From Phalacrocorax aristotelis (Eukaryota > Chordata > Aves > Suliformes > Phalacrocoracidae): 64,000 bases of DNA. Both the position numbers and the translations under genes were made by a program. Of the stretch, positions 1 to 11,278 are shown one piece after another (within the stretch, counting starts at the first letter, position 1; the number at the start of each line of letters is the position of its first letter). Below the pieces are notes generated by a model. It was not told the origin of the DNA. It worked only from the letters and a program-made list of their open reading frames with translations, and ran no database searches. Location of the stretch: the NCBI RefSeq assembly GCF_949628215.1, contig NC_134284.1:8297850-8361849 (forward strand), given 5' to 3'.

Positions 1-28
1 TATAGAGGATGGCAAAAAATAGGCCTGT

Positions 29-225
29 TATGCTGAATTCATACCACTGGGCAATTAGCATCCATTATGAAAACACGTCTGTTCTGCATTCTTCACATAG
101 ACTGAAGAGCCAGATACACTTTTGGTGAAAAAACAGAACGCATGCACTAACAATAGGTTTCTAGAGGATGTATTCCATAGCTGTATTTGTTTGCTGATGT
201 CCAGGACTCCAAAACACATTCTTCA
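29..225 (+). repeat. Local duplicated unit, copy 1
   Basis: It aligns with 660-885 at an offset of about 660 bases. Shared stretches include GAAGAGCCAGATACACTT versus AAAGAGCCACATACACTT, and CATAGCTGTATTTGTTTGC versus CACAGCTGTATTTGTTTGC. The copies differ by point changes and small indels, so the duplication is old. The source element is not recognised. Confidence 0.75.
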
Positions 226-659
226 CACCAAGGATTTAAAGATCCCAAGGTTTTGCTTTTTTCTTTTGGGCTGCTATACTTCATGGCAGAAATTATCTTT
301 AAAATGAGGTGTACAATATAATGTCAAAAATTAATTATATTAATAAATTTAGATTTGCATTTAAATGTGTTCATACAAATCCATTAACTCATTTTACAAT
401 GACAACAGAAGATATTTTTCCTGTTTATTGTAGGTTCTTAATAACTTGGGCATTTATTTGGCAGCACCTTTTAAGACATGTTTGCTTAACTATTTTCGTG
501 CATATGCGTTTTAATGTGTGATTTAGAGGTAAAGTATTTGGCATAGGCATAGTCGCAGCTCAGAATCCAAGCTTTAGGAGTAAATGTTCTTGATGTTTTG
601 TCAACTTATTATGAGCTCAAATGGCCTGGACTCTCTTAATGTAGTCTCATCTGATCACA

Positions 660-885
660 TACTGGATTCATACTAGTGGGCAAAAGAACAGAACCGCGTA
701 TCTACTGAAGGCAATTAACACCTATTAGGAAAATAATGGCTGTCTGTGTTCTTCAAACTGAAAAAAGAGCCACATACACTTCTGGTGAAACAACAGAACA
801 CACATGCACAAACAGCAGATTTCCAGAGGACACATTTCACAGCTGTATTTGTTTGCCTTTGCCCAGGATTCTGATACGTATGAAA
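660..885 (+). repeat. Local duplicated unit, copy 2
   Basis: This is the partner of the unit at 29-225. It contains about 25 extra bases near 682-708 that copy 1 lacks. After the shared core, both copies lose similarity around CAGGA at roughly 870, where copy 1 continues into unrelated sequence. Confidence 0.75.
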
Positions 886-3165
886 CCCAAAAGCCTATTC
901 AGCCTCTCCAACCTTTAATGCAAGATCTGGCCACCCTTTCCAGCATACTTCTTTCCTAGTTCTCCCTCTACATCCAGGGAGGGAGGACACAGGGAGGTAC
1001 AGCCCTATAATCGTAATTTGGCTTGAAAGTATTGTAGCCTACAATCAGATTCTTGGTAGTTGGTGAACATTCATTATTTCTGTTAGATTTGCTATGCAAG
1101 ACAATTTTAAATAAGTAAAATATCTTTGCAAGGATAGTTTCAGTAGTAGAAGTCAATATAATCAATGGCATGATCATTCTCTATTGTGATCTGTTGGTAA
1201 AATGAATGTCTCCGCTGCTCCTTCCCATAGAATTTGTTGCCTTTAAATTTCATCAGATGTTTGTAATTTGGAGGAAACTGCTCTTCTTGTAATATTAAAA
1301 AACTGCAGTGCCTGACAACTTTTTTATTAGAGGAGGGCAGATGCTTGCCCTACAAGGAAGACTGCTTTGAAACACAATGCTTAGTACTAACTCTTTAGAA
1401 ACTTAATATTTTAGCGTATTTTTCTTGTAACATCTAAACTGTTAGTATCTGATACTACAACAACTTGGTTATTGACATCACCTTGATATGTCTGGAATTT
1501 GACCAGTAATATTGTAGTCAAATGAAGTGATGTATTATTCATGCTTAGTTAGGTCAGCTGAACACATTTCAGCCTTACCGTGTTTGCAATCATCTTGACT
1601 AGTGTCATAATATTTTCCATCACCTCTCCTGAGGCACATTTAACACCTTTTTTTTCCCCCTTTTAGAAAAAGAAATTCTCAATTATAGCTGTAAAGCAAA
1701 CAGGCAACTGAAATCCACCCATTTCCTAAAGCTCTATTATCCCTGAGGCATCTGAAACAAAAACATATTGGCACTAATTACTTAGCAGAAAGCAATCAAG
1801 AAAATCTTTTTACTCTCAACTCTCTCTTCTCCCCTTACTCCTACAACCAATGTGCCTCTAAACAGAAAAGCCTGAGTTGTCTGAAAGCACACAGGGTGAC
1901 ATGATGATAGCAAAAGCAAGCCTCCTTTATGCCCTTGTCCCCAGGAGTCTTTTCCGGTATCTTCTCCTCGCAGCCCTCTTGTTCACCTGTGATAAGTGTA
2001 ATCTCTCTCAGCAGCTCCCAATGCTTCACTCACTGATTTCAACAAGCAAGCAAGCAGCAGAAGAGGTGTTGTTCACACAAGTCTATCCTCCTCTCCCTTC
2101 ATCAGACTGATGCCTGTACGGAAATGAGTTATCATCAGTAAGGCCATTGGAACTGGTATTCAAACCTTGCAGCAGTAGCCTCTGTCAGCTAGAGAGGATG
2201 CTGCAGGCATGCCTGTTGCAAGCCTCCAGCAAAGGGCGTGGGGTGCTGTGGGTGGCCTGGTGCTCCGCTGAAGCCAAGGCTGGGCTAGAGCAGCCAGGGT
2301 TTTGGAGCAGGAGTTAAAACTGGCCTATTACAAGTAAAATACCAGACTGAAACAGCTATTTCCTTCTCTATGTTAAGCTAGGCAATAGCTCTCTCCTGAG
2401 TCTTTAGGTTTCATTAGTATATATGCAAGTGTTAAACTCATCCTGAAAGGGTTTTTTTTTCTTTCTTTCTTTTTCTAAACTAAAACATGTAAGGTGCCTG
2501 GCTAATTTTCTTCTCCAGTTAATTTTTATAAGTAGAACTGGGTTCTATGTCTTTGCACACTGTCTCTTTCTCACATTCTGTTGGATCTTTCTGCACTCCT
2601 GAAATTTTCCAGTCTTTAGTTGTGGACTCTGTGTTGGCAGAGTAGAACGTAGCACAGCTTAGAAAAAGGCAGGGATTTATGGCACAAAGAGCTGATTATG
2701 AGAATCTCGTAGCTGTCATTCGTGTATTGGAGTGTGATATGGATATTTTGATCACTAGTCCAATTTAAATCATGGATGGCTTCTTTTGTATGGCAGAGTC
2801 CAGTTTACTCTTCCATGAGCAGAATTTTTTGTGCCTTGCTCAGGAGTACAGGGGGACAAGGAAAAGAGCTTTCTTGTACAACATGCTCTGCTCAAAGTCC
2901 CCATCAAAACTGCTTTTTTTGACCCCTATGAAGTAAATATTTTTCCAGTAGTACATAGAAATACAGTTTTGTACCACCATACTGGTCCACAGGAGCCATC
3001 AGGATGACAAGAATATGATGTGTTGGCATCCATAAGAAGAAGTAAAAAAAACCTGTTAAGGAGTAGCAGACCATGCTCAGTTCCCTTTCTTATAGTTTGT
3101 CCATACACTGCCCACTGTCAGGCAATATAATCTAAAAATAATGGATTTTGTGGGGACAAAAAAAT

Positions 3166-3189
3166 AAACAAACAAACAAACAAACAAAC
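3166..3189 (+). repeat. (CAAA)n microsatellite
   Basis: About six uninterrupted AAAC units lie within an A-rich stretch. It is simple tandem sequence with no coding context. Confidence 0.9.
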
Positions 3190-3499
3190 CACAAAAAAAC
3201 CTTTGGTTGCTACCTGATTCTCTTACACATGTGGAAGGAATGATGGTTTTGTCACCCACACTTAAGCAAACCATAGTGAAGCCATGGACTGAGAAAAAAA
3301 AGTACATACTTTTGTGAGTTTAATCTTGGCACTGATATTATTAAGTGAAATTATGATTTTAGGAAACACTTGCATATCGCCAATTTATATAAAACAGTGC
3401 ACTGACATATTCAAATATTTATTTACTTTCCTATTTTCAATAGATAAAATAGCATTCTCCTGCACAAGAAGTCGATAAAAACTTAAAGAAGAAAAACTC

Positions 3500-3732
3500 C
3501 CATAACTGTTCAGATTGGACATTAGGAAAAGGTTTTTCACTGGGAGAGCGGTCAGTCACTGCAACAGGTTCCCCAGGGAAGAGATCGTGGCACCAAGCTT
3601 ATCAAAGTTCAAGGAGCATCTGGATGACACTTAGGCATATTGTTTAGTTTTAGGTAGTCCTGCGAGGAGCAGGGAGTTGGACTCGATGATCCTTATGGGC
3701 CCTTTCCAACTTGAAATATTCTATGATTCTAA
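3500..3732 (+). mobile_element. CR1 LINE 3' fragment
   Basis: This is the 5'-truncated 3' end of a CR1 non-LTR retrotransposon in + orientation. It shows the end of ORF2 (ATTAGGAAAAGGTTTTTCAC, the reading around CRLPREEIVAPS), then the 3' UTR with GTTGGACTCGATGATCCTTA and the terminal ATTCTATGATTCT. CR1 is the dominant LINE of birds. The copy is too short and diverged to be active. Confidence 0.9.
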
Positions 3733-6700
3733 TTTATTTCCAAAATAATTGACTTCTAGAAACCCAAACCGTGATCTATGGATAATTGTTTGTTTAATAA
3801 CAGCTTTTTGTATTTATGTAAAAAATCTTTAAAAGTACTGCAGGGAAAAAATGCTTGATTTTGCACAAGCCAGGTTCAGTGCAATCACTGATCATGCTCC
3901 TGACATTCCTTTTGAAATGGCAGATCATCCAAATTAATACAAAATGGTGATCAAAGTAGTATTAAATTCAAAAATAAATAGGATTTGTTTAAAAAAACTC
4001 ACAATCCCAAAACCCAACCCCCCAAACAAGAACAAAGGTGGAGATTAGAAGAAAGGTAAAGAAAGGGGAATATTCTACCTGCTATTTGGTTTGTCAGGGG
4101 TACTGATGATCAACAAACCAAAATGCTGGTGAGCTTTCCCCTTAACACCATGGAATTATGCAGTCATGTGGGTCTCTTAGTAAGTTAACGCATTTATCTA
4201 AATGATTCCTATTAGAAACCAAACAGGTTTCCCTTAGTAATTTGAGATGACGGTTCAAGTATTTATGCTTCTATTTTGCCCTCTCTTCCTGCATACCAAT
4301 GCTTTTACACGTAATGCAATGAATTAACATGAGTGTAAATAGTATAACAATTTCAAAGTGTGTGAAGATTTTCTCACAGAGAAGGTGCTGTAACATTGAT
4401 TCTTAAACTTTATGCAAAACAGTGCCTTTTCCTTGAAGTGAGACAGACCTGGCAGTTCTGCTATTTAATGAGGGATATTGGGGAAGAGGTCTGAAAAGCA
4501 GCTTGTGGTAAAATAATATGTGCAGATTTCATATTCTGCAACCAACAACAGCACATTGATTTTTGGTTCAGTACACTGGTAAGATCACTTGCTTTGCACT
4601 TCCAAGTGATGCAAAGAAAGCAATGATGGAAGAGGAAAGGCAATTAAGAAAATGCTGTACCCATGAGCAGTGTGCGCATTGCTGATCTGATCTGTGGTTT
4701 GCAATCCCCCAATTCTAGAAGCATGGGGAAAGTGAGATGTGAGCTTTTCTCGTTTGGCCCTGCTTAATGAAAGACACAGAAAGAGGCTGGGAAATGGATT
4801 GCTGCTGGTGGTGTTTTCTATTCCTAGGGCCCTGCTGTCCAAAAGGAAACATAGAAGCAAACTACTCATTCTTTGCTCACCTTGCATAGGCCTCTAGATA
4901 TCTAGAAGGTGCTTACTTTATTTGTGTTTATAATCAGCCCTTGCAGCATAAGGGTGTTTCTAAGGGGAAATCTGCTACAGAAAAAGGCTAAAAATAACAA
5001 TAGTTGTTATAAATAACAACTGTTGCATGTCATTAATGACTTTCTTGAGTTTCTCAAGGTTTAATAAAGCATTTCTCTGAAACGTCTTTTTGTACAACTA
5101 ACAAAACACTAACCCATCTAAATTATTATTCTGATTTCATTATTATACTTTATTTTTACACCTTTTCTAAATTATAATGCTCCTTTTATTTTTCTCAGTC
5201 ATGGAAAAGATTTTTCGAAATATTTTTTCTAACAAATATTCACAAATACTTCTGAACTATTTTAATAAAATTTTGTATTAAGAATACTTTGATTGAGTTG
5301 TTTTCAGTTATCTTATTGCTTCCTGAGCAGCAAGAAATCTTAAGCAGTCCTATAGCTCTAATTATTGTGCTCTCATAAGAGCATAAAACTACCCGTCTAC
5401 TGTTTTCTCATGGATTTGCAGTTTTCTCACCACCTTCCCTGTGAAACTTTATAAACCTTGCATGTCTTCTTAATAAGCATCTGAAATGGGCTATGCATAT
5501 ACCTCTACCCAATAGTTAACATTAAACTGCAAAGCTTATAAACTTCATAGAGTCTAGGAAGAACACTGTGTCATAAATCTGCTTATAACCCTGTTTGCTG
5601 GTTCATTGGCCATAATTCTTGACTGTTTGTAGCTTTATCCAAAATCAAAAAGTTTAATAAGCTCTGCGAAATCATCGAAAGCTGCCTACTGTAGCCTGCC
5701 AGAACTTTGCATGCTTCCTGCAAGGGCAACAAGCAAATGGAGTTTCTGCTCATCAGTTTCTTCTTATTGATCTGAAGTGAGGAAATCTATATGAAAATCT
5801 ACATGAATCTATATGAAAATCAATTTTTGACTTTACAGTCTTTCTGTACTATATTAATTTTGAGGGGAATATTTAGTGTCAGAGGAAGAAGAATTAGCTG
5901 ATCTAATTCTGCCTGGAAACCTGTTCCTTTCTTTCACTGAGGACTGCTTTTGGAACCGATGGTGTGTCTACTGGGGACTAACATCATAGGAAGCTACTTG
6001 CGCCTGTTGCATGTTGTGCCTGTTCTGAAGAGAGCACCTCCACCCTCCCTGTAACTAATGGTGTTGCCACCTGCTTCTAACTGAAGTGCTCCTCGCCGTC
6101 CTTGCATGCTTCAGGTTTGTGCTTGCTGTGAAAGGCTTCCTGCTATTCCCAAGCTCATGCCCTGCTTCATTAAACTATTTTTTTTTCACATCTATACCTA
6201 TGTAAGCCAACTTGCTTTGCTGGGTCTATTTTTTTTTTACTCAGATCAAGATCAAAGGAAGTGATACAATCAATTCCTACATAAGAGGTCTCCTAAAGGT
6301 CGTCTTCTACAAGATGGAACTTTATGAAAATTCCTTCATATTAGCTGCTTAAGGTAATTAATACCTATGCAGAGTTTCAGAAGGATGCAGATCACACTCC
6401 TTTAAATTTCTATTTTATTAAGCTAAGAAATCTCAAAAGATTTTTTTTCATAGGAATATAAGGTTTTGATTCTGGCAATATGAAATGGGGCTTTACTACC
6501 TCAAGGTATGTATTTTGAAGAAAAAAAAAACCATGAAACTAAAAATCAGACAATTCAAATTAAAATTAAGTTCTGATTTAGGCTTGTTTAGCTTGCCTTT
6601 TTTTTTTTTGCAACTAGGATGTTACTGCAAAAACTCTTGAGCAGATGCTGCGATTACAGTGTCAAATAATTTTACATCTCTTTAGTGTGGCCCTACCCAA

Positions 6701-8056
6701 GATGAGTATTTCTAGAAATACTTTTCTGTAAGACAGCGCCTACACAAGGCTTTTTGTTCAAATTTAACACAAAAAGATTTAGCTAGTTAGAATTTTCTCA
6801 AAAATTCAGGTTTACAGGAATGTGTCTTTAGAAAGGATCTGGATTTTTAAACCTTTTAATTTCCTAATTTTCAGCTGTAAAACTTTACAATGTGTATGCA
6901 GTATGTGAAATTGCACAGAACAAACCATATTGTTTGGTTATATTGGTATATTATGGTTACAAGTAAAACACCCAAAACTTGGACTAGGCCAGGAGTAAAG
7001 TTGGTAGTAAAATATTTGTATGTTTGTAAGCATACATGAAAACTATCTTTAGTAATAAATGACGCATAGAATATGCATTTCTGCGTACGCAAAAATAATA
7101 CGTCCAAGCATGATGCCCTCAGATACCCTGTCGTGGATAGAGTAGCACCTACTTACTAATTTTCTTGCTGCATGCCATACCTCGCCTACCACTGCCTGTG
7201 GAAGCTCCAGAGGCAGCAGCACAAATACGCGCACCGATCGCTTTGCAGCACCATCACCGCGCGAGTGCTTTGCGGGCCTCCATTACAACCCAGGAGGCCC
7301 CTCGGAGTGGGGGAGGCGTTTTACCTCCCGCTAGCTACCTGCAAAATGGTGGCATGAGGGGATCACGCTGAAAAGCGTGCATTAACATTTGGCTGCCTCG
7401 TCTGACTCCTGAATTTCCAAGGAGGCCGGTACTGTTTGTGAAGCAACGTCCTACGCCTCCCTCACAGGGCAGGCACAGGTTCCGTCTGTAGGCCCCAGAG
7501 CGGTCTCTGCTGCCGGTCCTCACTTTTTTAATGATTCAAAAAGAGTAAGAGCCGCTGTGTTATGCTGGCTAAACATGGGAAACATTGCGAAAAGTTGCAA
7601 GCGGCCCGGCAGGAGAGAAGTGGGAGAACGTTTTGGCACCTTTTAATTCCACCCCAGCCCACCGCCATTTTCCTCCCTCGGGGGCATGGCTGCTGGGTGA
7701 GAGCACAGCCTGGGCTCCAGCTGCCTCCATCCCCTCCGCCCCGCTCGGGAACAAGCCCCGCCGTCGCCTACGCGCCGCGTGGACGGACACACGCACGCAG
7801 GGATCGCCACGGTGGTCCGGGCCCGCGCCGCTGTCCGAGGCGGGACTAGAACTCGCGGCCCACCGCCTCCTGGCTCCTCGCGCTATCCACGCGGCCGCCG
7901 GGGCACGAGCTGGGTGCTCAGCGCGCGCGCCCGCGCGGGCTGGGAAGGGGAAGGGAGGGGAGGCGGAGCGGGGCGGCGCGCGCAGCTGGCGGCCGGCCGC
8001 GCGCACTCTCCCAGGCTTCCCAGGGAATCCAGCGGCAGCAGGAAGAGGCGCTTCCC

Positions 8057-8068
8057 CGCGCACGCGCA
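8057..8068 (+). promoter_or_regulatory. NRF1-type palindromic site
   Basis: CGCGCACGCGCA fits the NRF1 consensus YGCGCAYGCGCR at every position. NRF1 sites are typical of TATA-less CpG-island promoters and usually lie within about 100 bp of the start site. Here it is about 100-150 bp upstream of the inferred first exon. Confidence 0.6.
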
Positions 8069-8100
8069 GCTGGCCCGGCGGGCGCGCGCTGAGCCGCGGC

Positions 8101-8136
8101 GGCGGGCGGGAGGGAGGGAGGGGGGGAGGGGAGGGA
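8101..8136 (+). promoter_or_regulatory. G-run block with G-quadruplex potential
   Basis: The block has at least seven runs of three or more G separated by one to two bases, directly before the inferred start. It meets the usual G3+N1-7 pattern for an intramolecular quadruplex on the + (non-template) strand. It could equally act as a cluster of Sp/KLF GC boxes. Confidence 0.5.
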
Positions 8137-8149
8137 AGCTGCTGAGGTA

Positions 8150-8413
8150 AAGTTAGGGGGAGAGAGAGACTCCGTCAGCGAAGCGAGAGCCGGGGAGGCT
8201 CGGCGGCCGCCATTACTGAGCCGAGAGCGCCGGGGAGGGAGCGGAGAGGCGGGACGGGGCTGCGGCGGCCGGGAGCGCTCGGGAGCTGCGGGCCGGAGAG
8301 CGGAGAGAGCCCCGCGGGGAGGAAAAGCCGCCGGGGGCGCCGGCGTGGAGAGAGCGTCCCGGGAATGCTGCCGCTCCCGCCGCCGCCGAGGAGCCGGATC
8401 CCGACGGTGCGAG
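8150..8413 (+). other. ARHGAP5: Probable non-coding first exon of ARHGAP5
   Basis: The right edge is a good donor, GCGAG|gtgagg, at 8413/8414 in the heart of the island. The left edge is not defined by sequence; about 8150-8200 is suggested by the YY1 and NRF1 positions. A second donor-like site, CTGAG|gtaaag, at 8146/8147 could serve transcripts that start further left. Either would splice to the acceptor at 19854. Confidence 0.4.
8205..8214 (-). promoter_or_regulatory. YY1-type site near the inferred start
   Basis: GCCGCCATTA is the reverse complement of a near-consensus YY1 core (ATGGCGGC). YY1 sites commonly sit just downstream of the start in such promoters, which supports a start a few tens of bases to the left. 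A second YY1-like CCGCCATTTT occurs at 7662-7671, near the left edge of the island. Confidence 0.45.
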
Positions 8414-8590
8414 GTGAGGGGAGGAATCCGGTCCCGCGGCACCCGGCCCGGCCCGGAGCGGAGCGGGCGGCCCGGCGGGCGGAAGGGGAGCGGGAGCGGG
8501 GGGAGGCGGCGGCGGCCGTAGCCCGGTGCGGCGGCCGCTGGCTGTAACCAGTTCGAGGGGCTGGGGCTGGCGTGGGGAGAGGGGTGCCTG

Positions 8591-8609
8591 CCCCCCCCCC
8601 CCCCTCCCC
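8591..8609 (+). repeat. Poly-C tract
   Basis: Fourteen C residues are followed by T and four more C, inside the CpG island just after the first-exon donor. It is length-prone in sequencing, and the opposite strand is G-rich. Confidence 0.9.
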
Positions 8610-9240
8610 GGCTCGGCCCCTCGGCCGCGCCGCGCCGGGGAGGGGAGGCAGGAAGGGCAGGGAGCGGAGCGCCTGGTCCCAGACAGGTGATGAAGGCCTG
8701 AGCAATGGGAGGGTCTGAGCCTGCTATACGAGGCTGCCAGCTGGTCACGGCTCTCCAGGGAGGGAGGAAGGCAGGCAGGAAGGGGAGCTTCCCTGCTCCT
8801 CTCTTCTTCCTTCCTCATTCTCTTCTTCCCCCCACTCCTTTAGCTTCCTCCCTTTTCCCATTCCTACTGCCTCCCCCCCCTTACTGTTCTCCTTTCTCTG
8901 TACTTCTTTTCCTCCTTATCGCCCCCTTCTACTCATTCTCGTCTCCTCTGCTCTTTTCCTTCTCTACTAAATTTGAACAGTTGTCAATTCCTCTCCTCCT
9001 TCCTTTCACCTTCAAATATCGCTCGATATTAAATTTCAGAAAACTTCACTCTCCTAATGATGCGTGTGCATTTCTGTTTTTCCACCAGGTGGATTTTAAG
9101 GCTTTGAAACAGGGTAGCTGGCTGCAGTGTTGCAGCTTTCAAGCATTTTGAATCCCTTCAACCAGCATAACCTTTAGACTCTCCACCCAAGGAAAGCACC
9201 AGAGATACACAGATATAATGTGGCGGTGTTGTAAATATAG

Positions 9241-9273
9241 GACATAAGGAGTATATAAGACATAAGGAGTATA
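9241..9273 (+). repeat. 15-bp exact direct repeat
   Basis: GACATAAGGAGTATA occurs at 9241-9255 and again at 9259-9273, three bases apart. It is a small local tandem duplication in otherwise unique AT-rich intron sequence. Confidence 0.85.
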
Positions 9274-10654
9274 AAACACTGTTTTAATTAAAAATAAAGA
9301 CCCATTTACTTAAAAGGAAGACATACTTGTCACCTTCCCCCCAGAATCTACCCCACCCTTCCTCAGTACCCCCCTTTTGCCCTCTCCTGTATCGCTTTTG
9401 ATATCAGCGTGGAATATTTCCTTACTAAGTAGGAGGAAAACGTTTTTAATCTAGACCAAAATAGGCCTGTGGGGGTATGTGTGTATTCTCTAGTTTAGTG
9501 TCAGCAGATAACTAGAGGTTTGCGGGTTTTTTTTTTCTTAATAAGGATCCTTGATAGAAATTTAAAAACTCTACGCTGCAGAGTAAAAACAGTAAAGAGA
9601 GAACAGCATTTGCTGGTCAATTGGACGTCCATTTTAAACCTGTGCATTGAAGCCAGTTACAGCACTGATGCTTGTATATTCATTTCATAAATGAATGAGG
9701 AATTAATAGGGAGCTTTCTTCTGTTGTGCTGCCTTACCTTCCTAAGGTTCTTCGGTATGACAGCTGATTTCAGCAGCGACATCAGTGTCCGGAGTTAAGT
9801 GCTTTCTCAAAAAGCCCGTAATATTTAAAATTTATAATACATATCTAAGATGAGCATATTACAAATATTCATCCAGGTGCATTTGTATATTGCAAAGGTT
9901 TATTTTCCTTTGTGCTTCTTTGAAAATTATTTTTAAGAAGTGCTAAAAGTCTTAAAAGCACTCTACTGAAACTCAGTGCTACTAGAGCTTAGGAAATGGG
10001 ATGCAAATACCATAGTTTTTTAAAAGAGTCTGTAGTACTTAAAGTATCAGAAATTGTTTAAGTGTTTGTTACATTATCACTAGCTCGTTTCAGTATAACA
10101 AGTTGCTTTTAAGCTTGGAGCATACCGAGCTTAAATAGTACGCATTTTTCTTTTAAAGTATCCCTCTATAAAGCAGCTGCCAGCGTTGTAAAAATGTAAA
10201 TAATTGCAACCAAATGCCTACCACTCCCTGGTATTGGACTTTATTTTAGCTAAGGTGTTGCATGTGTAATGTAATCCAATTAAATACTTTCGGCTCAGAC
10301 TAAATTGTTTTAAAACGTTATATTTAGCACTAACAGAATCAAATGCTGCACATCTTTTTGAGGTTAAAGATGAAACGTGCTTTCCTAAAGCTGTAGGTGT
10401 TTTTCCGTGTGCAAACTTTGCAGGAAAGAAAAGCTCCGATCATAGTAATAGATAGTTCTGTATAAGTTTCCCTTTTGGGACTTGTTATTTGAGTAGATGA
10501 TGCAAAAATAATGCCATTCTGTTTAATAAAGACATTGAAGGGATGCTGATGGATTCTGAAGACTTCCAAAAGCACTTTCTCAACAGAAGATAAATCCCAC
10601 GTACTGGCATCCCTCAGGAGTATGTTGCATAAAACTCCGAAGCGCTCCACTACT

Positions 10655-11065
10655 TTCAGTAGGCTAGCGCATGGTGCGTCGCTCTCGAGAGCGCGGCAGG
10701 TCCAGGGCACCCTTCGGGGCTGATGCTCGCTGGCCCTTGCTGGAAGAAGGGAAGTTTGCGAAGCCGGGCGTTCAGCGCGGGGTTGTGCGGGCACGGCGCG
10801 CCGAAAGCAGCCACGTCTGCGGGCATGGGCACGGCGTGCCGGCAGAGGGGAGCCGGTGACGCATCCTCGCTCGATGATAACGAAGGAATGCTTTTGGAAG
10901 GAGCCCGCGGTGTTGGGGAGGAGAGGTCGCCGTGCCGGCGGGAGCCCCGCGCGGCCGCTAGGGGGCGCCCCCCGCCCCGCCCCGCGCCGGCCCCGCGCCC
11001 GGCGGGCCGCTTCCCCCCACCTTCAGCTGTTTTAGCTGGGCGTTTAAAGTAAATCGCGCCGTGTC
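10655..11065. promoter_or_regulatory. Second GC-rich, CpG-rich block in intron 1
   Basis: About 400 bp with dense CpG, GC boxes (CCCCGCCCCGCCCCGCGCC around 10970) and a CTCF-type motif stand out sharply from the AT-rich DNA on either side. It could be an alternative ARHGAP5 promoter, an intronic enhancer or an insulator. Open frames on both strands (109 and 137 codons) are low-complexity products of the base composition and are not called. Confidence 0.6.
10955..10968 (+). promoter_or_regulatory. CTCF-type core motif
   Basis: CCGCTAGGGGGCGC matches the core of the vertebrate CTCF consensus (CCNCNAGGGGGCGC pattern) with no mismatch that I can see. It lies inside the intron 1 GC-rich block. 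Its orientation is defined by the GGGGGCGC on the + strand. Confidence 0.6.
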
Positions 11066-11257
11066 TCACCTCAGCGTCCCGCTGTTTTCAAATGCCCTCC
11101 GCCGTACTTGTGACTGCAAGGAAAAGTTTGGTTTCAGGTAGTCCCAGTAACGCTGAGAATTCCGCGTTAGGGATGGCGAGGTGCCCCCCCTTCCCACCCC
11201 GTGTTATTTCTAACTTAATGGGTGCACAATACTCCTAATAGGTTTTTTCGTTTGTTT

Positions 11258-11278
11258 CCCCCCCCCCCCCTTTTTTTT
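11258..11278 (+). repeat. C13-T8 homopolymer tract
   Basis: A run of thirteen C is followed directly by eight T, about 200 bp to the right of the second GC block. It is simple sequence, a pyrimidine-only strand of 21 bases. Confidence 0.9.

Larger units (their letters stand above)
1..7590. other. Upstream non-coding DNA
   Basis: This is AT-rich sequence with no gene that I can recognise. It holds a duplicated unit (29-225 and 660-885), a CAAA microsatellite (3166-3189), a CR1 3' end (3500-3732) and a small inverted repeat (4998-5025). From about 7160 the sequence becomes richer in CpG and leads into the promoter island. Open frames here are all short (up to 100 codons) and show no protein family. 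A non-coding antisense transcript starting from the island and running left is possible: in human a divergent RNA (ARHGAP5-AS1) sits at this position. Confidence 0.6.
7640..8720. promoter_or_regulatory. ARHGAP5: CpG island promoter of ARHGAP5
   Basis: This block is very rich in G+C and in CpG dinucleotides, in sharp contrast to the AT-rich DNA on both sides. No TATA box is seen. It contains GC boxes, a perfect NRF1-type palindrome, YY1-type motifs and long G-tracts. Open frames of up to 276 codons appear on both strands here, but they are proline/arginine/glycine-rich artefacts of base composition. The island is the only strong promoter-like sequence upstream of the gene. CpG-rich, moderately GC-rich sequence continues to the left to about 7160, so the promoter may be bidirectional. 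Confidence 0.85.

Noticed and set aside
7569..8818. Long open frames (up to 276 codons) on both strands of the CpG island
   Set aside because: They are rich in P, R, A, G and S, overlap each other in several frames and on both strands, and reflect scarcity of AT-rich stop codons in GC-rich DNA.
10656..11069. Frames of 109-151 codons in the intron 1 GC block
   Set aside because: Low-complexity composition on both strands, with no recognisable domain.
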